Shown in pieces: positions 1 to 7,680 of a stretch of DNA of 64,000 nt (positions are counted from its first letter, which is position 1; the number at the start of each line of letters is the position of its first letter). The translations under genes were made by a program, and so were the position numbers. The notes beneath the pieces are model-generated. The model did not search any database, was not told the DNA's origin, and saw nothing but the letters and a program-made list of their open reading frames with translations. Source of the DNA: an uncultured Prevotellaceae bacterium (GTDB taxonomy: Bacteria > Bacteroidota > Bacteroidia > Bacteroidales > Bacteroidaceae); assembly GCA_902786665.1 (NCBI GenBank), contig CADADN010000001.1:89986-153985 (forward strand). The letters run 5' to 3'.

Positions 1-345
1 GGCAAACAAGTCGGGATGGGTGACCGCCACCGAGCCGATGGTCACCATACTTGCACCAGCATCGAAGGCTGTCTCAATATCGTCGTCGGTCTTGATGCCG
101 CCACCAAAGTCGACGATGAGGTTGGTAGCCGAGGAGATGCCACGGAGCACTTGCGTGTTGACAATGTGCTTCGACTTGGCCCCATCGAGGTCCACGACAT
201 GAAGCCTCTTGAATCCAAGGCGCTCAAACTCGCAGGCCATCCTCACGGGGTCCTCGTTGTAGACCTTTTTCGCATTGTAATCACCACGGGTAAGCCTCAC
301 GCATTGTCCACCTATGATGTCTATAGCAGGTATGAGTTCTATCAT
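1..345 (-). CDS. hisA: HisA, phosphoribosylformimino-AICAR isomerase (3' end beyond window)
   Basis: The first 115 residues of the (beta/alpha)8 isomerase that converts ProFAR to PRFAR in histidine synthesis are visible; the rest lies left of the window. The start reads MIELIPAIDIIGGQCVRLT, the canonical HisA opening with the first catalytic Asp (AIDI) and the phosphate-binding-barrel Gly-Gly. Further on VDFGGGIKT matches the first half-barrel phosphate loop. The ATG overlaps the hisH stop as ATGA, so the two are translationally coupled. This is the usual Bacteroidetes hisH-hisA order, and hisF would be expected next outside the window. Identity rests on motif recognition and is secure. Confidence 0.95.
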   Translation of the reverse strand, partial: MIELIPAIDIIGGQCVRLTRGDYNAKKVYNEDPVRMACEFERLGFKRLHVVDLDGAKSKHIVNTQVLRGISSATNLIVDFGGGIKTDDDIETAFDAGASMVTIGSVAVTHPDLFA

Positions 346-962
346 TTCGTTGTCGTGTTGTTGGCCTGCTCGGCGATGTGCAGGAAGTTGTCAATGATCC
401 GCTCACCCACCTTGCCGCTTTTCTCAGGGTGAAACTGGGTGGCGTAGAAATTGTCCTTGTTCAGTGCGGCGCTATAACTGTGGATATAGTCCGACTCAGC
501 AATCGTCCACTCGCAGCAGGGCACATAATAACTGTGCACAAAATACACGAAATCGCGCTCTTGCAGTCCTTCCATCAGTGGTGACCTGAGATGAGTCAGT
601 TCATTCCATCCCATAGCGGGTATCTTGTCGTCATGGCACTGAGGCTGGAACCTTTTCACTGGCACGTCGAATATCCCCAGGCAGTCGGTATTTCCTTCCT
701 CGGAATGGCGGCAGAGCAATTGCTGGCCAATGCAGATGCCGAGAACAGGCTGCCTCAGGTTTCTTATCACCTCGTCGAGCCGTCGGGCACGCAGGTAGGT
801 CATGGCCCCTTGTGCCTCGCCCTGTCCAGGAAACAATACGCAGTCGGCTTGCTGCAGGAGCGTCGGGTCGTCAGTGAGAAGGGGAGCCACGCCAAGGCGT
901 CGCAATGCACTTATCACTGAGTAGATGTTGCCGGCATTATATTTCACTATCGCCACATTCAT
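342..962 (-). CDS. hisH: HisH, imidazole glycerol phosphate synthase glutaminase subunit
   Basis: A 206-residue class I glutamine amidotransferase that supplies ammonia to HisF for making imidazole-glycerol phosphate and AICAR. The nucleophile is Cys77 in GICIGQQLL, and the catalytic His178/Glu180 pair lies in QFHPEKSG. The N-terminal IVKYNAGNI and the oxyanion segment LFPGQGEA are typical of the family, and the length is normal. The start lies 18 bases after the purU stop and the gene ends in an ATGA overlap with hisA. Purine and histidine synthesis meet here, since the AICAR by-product feeds PurH. Confidence 0.96.
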   Translation of the reverse strand: MNVAIVKYNAGNIYSVISALRRLGVAPLLTDDPTLLQQADCVLFPGQGEAQGAMTYLRARRLDEVIRNLRQPVLGICIGQQLLCRHSEEGNTDCLGIFDVPVKRFQPQCHDDKIPAMGWNELTHLRSPLMEGLQERDFVYFVHSYYVPCCEWTIAESDYIHSYSAALNKDNFYATQFHPEKSGKVGERIIDNFLHIAEQANNTTTK

Positions 963-980
963 GTGCCACAGGGTTAGGGT

Positions 981-1844
981 TCAACTGAAAATGATGGTCT
1001 TGTTGTTGTATGTGAGGATTTTGCGCTCAATGTGCTTGGTGACGGCACGCGAGAGCACAATCTTCTCAAGGTCGCGTCCTTTGAGCACAAGGCTCTCCGG
1101 AGTGTCCTTGTGAGAAATTCTCACCACATCTTGCTCAATGATAGGACCGGCGTCAAGGTCGCTGGTCACGTAATGACTGGTAGCACCGATGATCTTCACA
1201 CCACGCTCCCAGGCCTGATGATAGGGCTTCGCACCTATGAAGGCAGGAAGGAAGGAGTGGTGGATGTTGATGATGTGATGGGGGTAACGGCCTATCATCA
1301 GGTCGCTGACAATCTGCATGTAACGGGCAAGAACGATGAACGTCACCTTTTTCTCCTCCAGCAACTGCAGCTCTTCCTGCTCCACCTCTTCTTTATTGGA
1401 GTGGTCTTTCTTGATCGACCATACATAATAGGGAATGCCGAATTGCTCCGAAACCTCGCGCATGTCCTCGTGGTTGCTCACAATGCAGGGGATGTCGACA
1501 TTCCATTCGCCGGCCTTGTAACGGGCAAGCAGATCGAAGAGACAATGGCTCATCTTGCTCACGAATATCGCCATTCTTGGACGGATATCGCTGAAGTAGA
1601 GATTGAACGTCATGTCATAACGCTGGGCATACAGTACGTCGATATACTCCTTGATTTTCTCACGTGGGATGAGAAAGGATTCGAGTTCCCATTCAATACG
1701 CATGAAGAATCGGCCATCCTGGTGGTCGACATATTGGTCAAGGTAGACGATGTTGCCCTTGTTGTCGGTAATAAACTTCGTTACCTCCGAGATGATGCCT
1801 TGTTGGTCAGGGCAATGCAGAAGCAATATAGCGGTTGGTTTCAT
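981..1844 (-). CDS. purU: Formyltetrahydrofolate deformylase
   Basis: PurU hydrolyses 10-formyl-tetrahydrofolate to formate and THF, balancing the one-carbon pool. An ACT domain occupies about residues 3-80 (ILLLHCPDQQGIISEV) and a formyltransferase-like hydrolase domain follows. Catalytic-type signatures are NIHHSFLPAF with its His and GATSHYVTSDLDAGPII with His and Asp. I take the ATG at 1844 (MKPTAILLL; 287 residues) because a -7 promoter box at 1866-1873 overlaps the upstream in-frame ATG at 1868. It heads the operon with hisH and hisA. PurT, which uses formate, is encoded elsewhere in this window. Confidence 0.94.
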   Translation of the reverse strand: MKPTAILLLHCPDQQGIISEVTKFITDNKGNIVYLDQYVDHQDGRFFMRIEWELESFLIPREKIKEYIDVLYAQRYDMTFNLYFSDIRPRMAIFVSKMSHCLFDLLARYKAGEWNVDIPCIVSNHEDMREVSEQFGIPYYVWSIKKDHSNKEEVEQEELQLLEEKKVTFIVLARYMQIVSDLMIGRYPHHIINIHHSFLPAFIGAKPYHQAWERGVKIIGATSHYVTSDLDAGPIIEQDVVRISHKDTPESLVLKGRDLEKIVLSRAVTKHIERKILTYNNKTIIFS

Positions 1845-1865
1845 TACGTTTCCAAAAATATTTTG

Positions 1866-1873
1866 CAAAGGTA
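1866..1873 (-). promoter_or_regulatory. -7 promoter box for purU-his operon
   Basis: On the minus strand the sequence reads TACCTTTG, an exact match to the Bacteroidetes TANNTTTG -7 element, about 20 bases before the chosen purU ATG. I see no good TTTG -33 box at the right spacing. It supports the shorter purU start and a very short leader. Confidence 0.55.
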
Positions 1874-1981
1874 GTTATTTCCAACCATTTTCCACCATAT
1901 TATTTATAAAAAATGGATTTTGCCTTACGATTTGGCGGCTTTATGCTGATTTTATGCATCAATGGTTCCTGCATCCAGCAC

Positions 1982-3808
1982 TCAGGGATGTTTTTTGATG
2001 ACGGCTATGAATGCCTCTGCATATTGTTCTCGCTTGTAGGTGCCAATACCAGGTATCATGCCAAACTCGCTCTCGTTTTGGGGCTTGCGGGCGGCAATGG
2101 CACTAAGCACCTTGTCGTTCATGATCACAAAAGCGGGCACTCCTTTCTCATCGGCTATCTGTTTCCGCAACTGCCTCAATTCGTCGAACAAAACGGGGTC
2201 AATGCCTTTCCCGCTGCCCAGGATGGGGATGGTCAGCCTCAATTGCCTGTCTTTTTTAGTTGTGGAGGGCTGCTTTTTCAAAGTGTTGTCCACCATGTCC
2301 ACTTTCCGCATTCCACGTATCACTTCCCAGCCAAAGGGCGTAATTTTCACGGCGTTGAACTTGTCGTATGCGATTTCTATATATCCCATTTGGAGTAATT
2401 GAAGGAAAAAGTCACGCCATTGACGCTCGTCGTATTCTGCACCCTTGCCGAAAGTGGGCAAGTGGTCGTACCCATTCCGCCGAATGGTTTCAGTGACTCT
2501 TCCCCTGAGAATGTCGATGAGGGTCGACGAGGATCGGCTCTCCTGCGTGCGTGCGGCGGCACTCAGGGCTTTTTGAGCCACGATTGTCCCGTCAAAGGTC
2601 TGAGGTGGGTGGTTGCATACATCACAGTTGTTGCAGTTCTTGTCATAGGGCTCGTTGAAGTAGTTGAGCAGGATGCGCCGGCGGCAAATCCTGGCCTCGG
2701 CATATTGGCGCATGAGCCTCAGTTTCTCAGTGTTGGTACGCCTGACTTCCTCGTCGGTGCCCGTCTGTATGAATTGTGACAGTTGAACAATGTCTTGAAG
2801 CGAATAGAAAAGGATGGTGTCGGCATGCAGCCCGTCACGCCCCGCCCTTCCTATCTCCTGGTAGAATCCCTCGATACTCTTGGGCATGTTGTAGTGGATA
2901 ACCCATCGTATATTGCTTTTGTCTATACCCATCCCGAATGCAATGGTGGCACACACCACTTGGATGTCATCGTGGCTGAAAGCCTCCTGTACGTTATCGC
3001 GGTCGCCGGAAGTCATTCCAGCATGGTAAGAAGCCGACTGTATGCCTGCCTTGCGTAGCTTTTGTGCCAGTTGCTCGGTGCTTTTCCTGCTGAGGCAGTA
3101 AACAATGCCCGGGGCATGGGGATGTTGGCGGATGTAATTGATGATATAGGCATCTTTGTCGCGCCTCTCATAACCATGCATCACTCTCAGTGAGAGGTTG
3201 GGCCTGTCAAACGAACTGATAAAAATCCCTTCCGTGTCGTTCACCCGGAGATGCAGTTGGTTGATGATGTCGTTTCGGGTAAGTTTGTCGGCCGTCGCCG
3301 TCAATGCCATGACAGGCGTGTCGGGAAACTCGTCACGAAGAATGCCTAACTGGGAATACTCAGGCCTGAAATCATGCCCCCAATGACTGATACAATGTGC
3401 TTCGTCTATTGCAAAAAGTGACACTTTCATTTGTTGGCGAATGAAAGGAATTTCGACAATCAGCCTTTCGGGGGAGATGTAAAGCAATTTCAAGTCACCT
3501 CCCGCACACTGTCTTTTCACCATTTGCTGATACTCAATGGTGGAACTGCTGTTGAGCGTGGCCGACTGTATACCATTGGATTGCAACGACTCCACTTGGT
3601 CCTTCATCAAACTGATAAGGGGCGATACAATCACTGCGGTTCCCGGCATCGAAAGGGCTGGAATCTGATAGCATATGCTTTTGCCTCCACCTGTGGGCAT
3701 AAGCACCAAACTGTCTTTTCCTCTGATTGTCCGCTCGATAATCTCACGCTGCAGCGGACGAAATGTCTTATATCCGAAATAATGACCAAGTATTTCAGCA
3801 ATATTCAT
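1982..3808 (-). CDS. recQ: ATP-dependent DNA helicase RecQ
   Basis: A 608-residue 3'-5' superfamily 2 helicase for recombination and stalled-fork repair. Walker A is TGGGKS (residues 39-44), Walker B is DEAH (135-138) and the aromatic loop AHCISHWGHDFRPEY follows, typical of RecQ. HYNMPKSIEGFYQEIGRAGR is motif VI. A RQC zinc module has Cys residues near 373-398 (RICRRR then NCNNCDVC). An HRDC domain closes the protein (DELRQLRKQIADEKGVPAFV to MIPGIGTYK). Domain order and length match full RecQ rather than the shorter paralogues. It stands alone, divergent from the AraC-type gene. Confidence 0.97.
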   Translation of the reverse strand: MNIAEILGHYFGYKTFRPLQREIIERTIRGKDSLVLMPTGGGKSICYQIPALSMPGTAVIVSPLISLMKDQVESLQSNGIQSATLNSSSTIEYQQMVKRQCAGGDLKLLYISPERLIVEIPFIRQQMKVSLFAIDEAHCISHWGHDFRPEYSQLGILRDEFPDTPVMALTATADKLTRNDIINQLHLRVNDTEGIFISSFDRPNLSLRVMHGYERRDKDAYIINYIRQHPHAPGIVYCLSRKSTEQLAQKLRKAGIQSASYHAGMTSGDRDNVQEAFSHDDIQVVCATIAFGMGIDKSNIRWVIHYNMPKSIEGFYQEIGRAGRDGLHADTILFYSLQDIVQLSQFIQTGTDEEVRRTNTEKLRLMRQYAEARICRRRILLNYFNEPYDKNCNNCDVCNHPPQTFDGTIVAQKALSAAARTQESRSSSTLIDILRGRVTETIRRNGYDHLPTFGKGAEYDERQWRDFFLQLLQMGYIEIAYDKFNAVKITPFGWEVIRGMRKVDMVDNTLKKQPSTTKKDRQLRLTIPILGSGKGIDPVLFDELRQLRKQIADEKGVPAFVIMNDKVLSAIAARKPQNESEFGMIPGIGTYKREQYAEAFIAVIKKHP

Positions 3809-3849
3809 TTTTTTTCTAGTAAATCTTTTTTGATTGTTCGATTTTACCG

Positions 3850-3857
3850 CAAAGTTA
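3850..3857 (-). promoter_or_regulatory. -7 promoter box for recQ
   Basis: The minus strand reads TAACTTTG, a TANNTTTG match about 40 bases before the recQ start. A weak TTCG, 21 bases upstream, could serve as the -33 box. It lies next to the divergent promoter of the AraC-type regulator. Confidence 0.5.
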
Positions 3858-3885
3858 TAAAAAAATCAAAATATACGACGAAATA

Positions 3886-3917
3886 TTTGTGATTTTAGTT
3901 ATTTATTGATATATTTG
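3886..3917 (+). promoter_or_regulatory. Bacteroidetes-type promoter of the AraC-type regulator
   Basis: TTTG at 3886-3889, a 20-base spacer, then TATATTTG at 3910-3917 exactly fit TTTG-N19-21-TANNTTTG. The downstream ATG at 3969 is about 50 bases away. The in-frame ATG at 3906 lies inside the promoter and is rejected as start. Confidence 0.75.
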
Positions 3918-3968
3918 CGATATGTAAAAACTAGATTTATTATTAACATAAAAAATCTATTGGTAGAT

Positions 3969-4451
3969 ATGGCAAAATACAACATCACACAAAAAAAGGA
4001 AAAAGAGGCTGCTTATCGCAGTCTGGTCAGTCCACGTCTGATGGACGAGTTGAAAGAAAAGATTCTGGACATTATTTTGATTCAGAAGAAGTACAAGGAC
4101 AAGGATTATTCAGCCAAGAAACTGGCAGAAGATTTGGGCACTAATACCAGATATATTTCTGCAGTGGTGAATGTTAGATTCCATATGAATTATACGTCTT
4201 TTGTAAACAAATATCGTATTGACGAAGCGATGACCTTACTCGTCGACAAACGCTATCAAGACCTCAACATGGAGGAGATCAGCAGTATGGTGGGGTTCTC
4301 GAACAGACAATCTTTCTATGCCTCGTTCTACAAAATCAACGGCCTGACACCACGCGAATACAAGATTCGCCATCTTGCTCAGCACCCCTCTTTGAAAGAC
4401 CTCAAGCGCGAGGGCCGCAAAGGGAGAAAACTGATGTTAAAAATCGTATAG
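3969..4451 (+). CDS. AraC-family transcriptional regulator (stand-alone DNA-binding domain)
   Basis: A 160-residue protein with little more than the AraC/XylS double helix-turn-helix. The first HTH is around YSAKKLAEDLGTNTRYISAV (about residues 46-65). The second is MEEISSMVGFSNRQSFYASF followed by the family signature NGLTPREYKIRH. There is no sugar-binding or receiver domain, so any signal sensing would need a partner; the N-terminal 40 residues are basic and charged. It starts at MAKYNITQ, downstream of a clear promoter. The next gene, dipeptidyl peptidase III, begins 3 bases after its stop, so they share a transcript. The target genes are not evident. Confidence 0.85.
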   Translation: MAKYNITQKKEKEAAYRSLVSPRLMDELKEKILDIILIQKKYKDKDYSAKKLAEDLGTNTRYISAVVNVRFHMNYTSFVNKYRIDEAMTLLVDKRYQDLNMEEISSMVGFSNRQSFYASFYKINGLTPREYKIRHLAQHPSLKDLKREGRKGRKLMLKIV

Positions 4452-4454
4452 TCA

Positions 4455-6401
4455 ATGGACGACGGTTTTTGTTACAAAGGAGAGCGGTTTGCCGACCTTC
4501 AAATGCTTCGATACAGACTCAATGGATTTGAGCAACTGACAATCAATCAAAAACTGCTGGTCTACTACCTATCTGAGGCCACTTTGTGGGGACGCGACAT
4601 CACTTTCGACCAAATGGGAATATACAACATCCGAATCAGGAAACTGATGGAAGTTGTATATTCTTTTGTGAGTCAAGATAATTCTTGTGAGGCAGATCAA
4701 CTTCGCACTTACATGAAGCGGATCTGGTTCTCAAATGGTATCTATCATCATTACGGTGGTGAGAAATTCACCCCTGGTTTTTCGGAGGATTTTCTTAGGG
4801 AAAAAATTTTGAAAATTGATGAATCTTCTTTGCCGTTGCTGCCCAGACAGTCGGTAGAAGAGATGATGGCAGAATTGTTTCCTGTCATATTCAATCCCAA
4901 TATCCTTCCGAAACGAGTGAACAAGGCCGATGGCGAGGATCTAGTCGTCACTTCTGCATGCCATTTCTACCAAGGAGTAACGCAGAATGAGGCAGAATCC
5001 TATTACAAGGCGATGAAAGACCCTTCCGACAAATGCCCTCCATCTTACGGACTGAATAGTTTGTTGGCCAAGGAGGATGGCGAACTCAAGGAAATCGTAT
5101 GGAAATACGATGGCATGTACGGACAGGCCATCCGCCATATTGTCTACTGGTTGGAAAAGGCCGCCGAGGTGGCAGAGAATGAGGCGCAGCGCGAATGCAT
5201 CCGGCTTCTGGTGAACTATTATAAAACTGGCGACCTGCGTGATTTCGACCGCTATTCCATTCATTGGGTGAACACGAATGACGGTGATATCGACTTCATC
5301 AACGGCTTTATTGAGGTATACGGCGATCCTCTCGGGCTCAAGGCCACATGGGAGGGCATCGTGGAATACAAAGACCTCGAGGCCACCAAGCGAACCCGCA
5401 AGATCAGTGACAACGCCCAGTGGTTTGAGGACCATTCTCCCGTAGACAGTCGTTTCAAAAAGCGTGTGGTGAAGGGCGTTACCGCCAATGTGGTGTGTGC
5501 TGCCATGCTCGGTGGCGAGGAATACCCATCTACCGCCATCGGCATCAATCTGCCCAATGCCGACTGGATTCGGGCCGAATATGGCAGCAAGAGCGTCACC
5601 ATAGGCAATCTCACCGATGCATACAACAAGGCAGCCCATGGCAATGGATTCAAGGAGGAGTTTGTAGTCGACAATACCACACTGCAACTCATCGAGATGT
5701 ATGGTGACCTTTGCGACGACCTGCATACCGACCTCCATGAGTGTCTTGGCCATGGTAGCGGTCAACTGCTACCTGGTACTGACCCCGATGCTCTTAAGGC
5801 CTATGGTAATACGATTGAGGAGGCAAGAGCCGACCTCTTCGGACTATACTACATCGCCGACCCCAAATTGGTGGAACTGGGTCTTCTTCCCGACAACGAA
5901 GCCTACAAGTCGCAGTACTATACCTATCTGATGAATGGCTTGATGACCCAACTCACACGCATCAAGCCTGGCGACCAGATAGAAGAAGCGCATATGCGCA
6001 ACCGCGCACTGATAGCCCGATGGACCTATGACCATTCGGAGGGGGCGCTGGCGCTCATCCATAAAGATGGCAAGAACTACCTCGTCGTTAACGACTACGA
6101 GAAACTGAGAACGCTTTTCGCCACTCTGCTCGCAGAAGTGCAACGAATCAAGAGTGAGGGCGATTTCGATGCTGCCCGGCAGATGGTGGAGACGTATGGC
6201 GTGAAGGTCGACCCCGTGCTGCATGAGGAGGTCCTCAGGCGCTATGCAGCCCTCGACCTTGCCCCATATAAGGGATTCCTTAATCCGAGGCTATCCTTGG
6301 TCTATTCAGCAAAAGGAGAAATCGAGGATGTGGAAGTAGACTATTCGGAAACCTATGAGGAACAGATGCTGAGGTATTCGAGAGACTACGCATCATTGTG
6401 A
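4455..6401 (+). CDS. Dipeptidyl peptidase III (M49 zinc metallopeptidase)
   Basis: A 648-residue M49 peptidase, which removes dipeptides from the N-terminus of short peptides. The diagnostic zinc motif HECLGH lies at 428-433 and the third ligand motif EEARAD at 455-460, as in the family HEXXGH/EEXRAE(D). There is no signal peptide, so it should be cytoplasmic, as for known DPP III, and act in peptide turnover. The length matches bacterial members rather than the longer eukaryotic ones. It is co-transcribed with the small AraC-type regulator. The stop lies 23 bases before the next ATG. Confidence 0.93.
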   Translation: MDDGFCYKGERFADLQMLRYRLNGFEQLTINQKLLVYYLSEATLWGRDITFDQMGIYNIRIRKLMEVVYSFVSQDNSCEADQLRTYMKRIWFSNGIYHHYGGEKFTPGFSEDFLREKILKIDESSLPLLPRQSVEEMMAELFPVIFNPNILPKRVNKADGEDLVVTSACHFYQGVTQNEAESYYKAMKDPSDKCPPSYGLNSLLAKEDGELKEIVWKYDGMYGQAIRHIVYWLEKAAEVAENEAQRECIRLLVNYYKTGDLRDFDRYSIHWVNTNDGDIDFINGFIEVYGDPLGLKATWEGIVEYKDLEATKRTRKISDNAQWFEDHSPVDSRFKKRVVKGVTANVVCAAMLGGEEYPSTAIGINLPNADWIRAEYGSKSVTIGNLTDAYNKAAHGNGFKEEFVVDNTTLQLIEMYGDLCDDLHTDLHECLGHGSGQLLPGTDPDALKAYGNTIEEARADLFGLYYIADPKLVELGLLPDNEAYKSQYYTYLMNGLMTQLTRIKPGDQIEEAHMRNRALIARWTYDHSEGALALIHKDGKNYLVVNDYEKLRTLFATLLAEVQRIKSEGDFDAARQMVETYGVKVDPVLHEEVLRRYAALDLAPYKGFLNPRLSLVYSAKGEIEDVEVDYSETYEEQMLRYSRDYASL

Positions 6402-6424
6402 CACACCTATCCATATCAAGCCAT

Positions 6425-7048
6425 ATGACAGAAACCAGTAATACCCAGGAAAAATTGAAGGAGATCAAGCGCTCTTTCAGGTTGTTGATGAATGGCGAGG
6501 CATCCAAATCGATGCGGGAGAAAGGGCTCGACTATCATTTGAACTGGGGCGTTGCCTTCACCGACCTCAAGCAGATGGCACAGGAATATGGCAAGGATTA
6601 TTCGCTTGCCGTGGAGTTGTGGAAAGAGAACATCCGCGAGTGCAAGATCCTGGCTACGCTCATGATGCCCTGTGAGGAGATGGCTCCCGATTTGGCCGAG
6701 TTGTGGATGGAGCAGACCACAACACAGGAAATGGCCGAGATGCTAGCCTTCAACCTGTTCCAACATCTTGATTTCGCTCCTATACTTGCCTTTCAGTGGA
6801 TTTCCCATCCCTCACCATATTATCAGATTTGTGGATACTTGACCCTGTCGAGGAGAATAGCGAGAGACGGCGCTCCCGACGACCGGGGCTTGTGCGAACT
6901 TGTCGACCAGGCACACACGGCACTCGCCGATGATTCTGTAGCCGTCAGACATGCCGCCTACAACTGTCTGCAACGATTGGCCGACTTGGGAGATGAATAT
7001 GCAAAGATGGTCAATTCTGCCTTGAAAGGCACTGGTATAGCGTTTTAA
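6425..7048 (+). CDS. AlkD-like HEAT-repeat protein (DNA alkylation repair family)
   Basis: A 207-residue all-helical protein beginning MTETSNTQEKLKEIKRSFR. The helix pattern and phrases such as SMREKGLDYHLNWGV and ELWKENIRECKILATLMM match the AlkD/AlkC superfamily, HEAT-like proteins that bind or excise alkylated bases. The C-terminal half (HTALADDSVAVRHAAYNCLQ) is a plain HEAT repeat. I cannot confirm the AlkD Trp/Asp catalytic residues, so this may be a non-catalytic relative acting as a binding scaffold. The ATG at 6425 is preferred over a GTG at 6398 that overlaps the DPP III stop. Confidence 0.65.
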   Translation: MTETSNTQEKLKEIKRSFRLLMNGEASKSMREKGLDYHLNWGVAFTDLKQMAQEYGKDYSLAVELWKENIRECKILATLMMPCEEMAPDLAELWMEQTTTQEMAEMLAFNLFQHLDFAPILAFQWISHPSPYYQICGYLTLSRRIARDGAPDDRGLCELVDQAHTALADDSVAVRHAAYNCLQRLADLGDEYAKMVNSALKGTGIAF

Positions 7049-7087
7049 GCCTGGGACCGTAGCGGATATCCGAGGAAATTCCTTCGG

Positions 7088-7138
7088 TTGGGGGGAGGAT
7101 AAAGAAAAATACAGCATTTCTCTTTGTCCTCCCCCCAA
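7088..7138. promoter_or_regulatory. 17-bp inverted repeat over the Fur-gene promoter
   Basis: Left arm ttggggggaggataaag (7088-7104) pairs with right arm ctttgtcctccccccaa (7122-7138) with one G-U pair, across a 17-base loop. The right arm contains the TTTG -33 box (7123-7126). It could be a terminator for the AlkD-like gene, although the T-tract is poor, or an operator. The unusually G/C-rich arms stand out from the flanks. Confidence 0.6.
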
Positions 7139-7153
7139 TTTGTATTACCTTTG
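7123..7153 (+). promoter_or_regulatory. Bacteroidetes-type promoter for fur-like gene, purA, hisS
   Basis: TTTG at 7123-7126, a 19-base spacer, then TACCTTTG at 7146-7153. The ATG follows 35 bases later. Its -33 box is inside the right arm of the inverted repeat described separately, so a protein bound to the repeat would block the promoter. Confidence 0.75.
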
Positions 7154-7188
7154 CAAGTGATTTTGACGATAAGCGACAAGCGGCACTC

Positions 7189-7680
7189 ATGGATGAGAAC
7201 ATCTTAGTCAAGGTAAAACAGACACTGGCCAATTATTTGGAGGAAAACCATTTCAGGAAGACACCTGAGCGGTTTGCCATTCTTGAGGCTGTATATAAGA
7301 TGAATGGGCATTTTACCTTGGAGGAATTGGGAGCGAGGATGGAGCAAGACAACTTCAGGGTGAGCCGTGCGACCCTCTATAATGCCATCAACCTGTTCCT
7401 CAAGTTGAGAATCGTTGTCAGGCATAATTTCCAGCAAGGCACCAAATATGAGGCCAGTTTCCATAACGACAACCATTGCCATCAGATATGCACCATCTGC
7501 GGCAAGGTGGATGAGGTGCCCACTGCCCATTTCATTGATGCCGTGAGTTCCATCAAGTTGAAACGCTTCCATCAGATGGGCTTTTCGCTATATATCTATG
7601 GCATATGCAGCAAATGCCAGGCCAAGATAACAAGAAAGAAGACCAAAACAAACAAACCAAGAAATATTTCTAAGAAATGA
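7189..7680 (+). CDS. Fur-family metalloregulator
   Basis: A 163-residue Fur-superfamily repressor. The winged HTH spans about residues 10-85 (RKTPERFAILEAV, then FRVSRATLYNAINLFLKL, the family recognition helix). The dimerisation half has the structural-zinc cysteine pairs CTICGK and CSKCQ plus a His-rich segment (FHNDNHCHQIC) that may form a metal site. It could be iron-, zinc- or peroxide-responsive (Fur, Zur or PerR); motif reading alone cannot separate these. The C-terminus is very basic (RKKTKTNKPRN). Its stop overlaps the purA start as ATGA, an unusual partner for a metal regulator. Confidence 0.88.
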   Translation: MDENILVKVKQTLANYLEENHFRKTPERFAILEAVYKMNGHFTLEELGARMEQDNFRVSRATLYNAINLFLKLRIVVRHNFQQGTKYEASFHNDNHCHQICTICGKVDEVPTAHFIDAVSSIKLKRFHQMGFSLYIYGICSKCQAKITRKKTKTNKPRNISKK

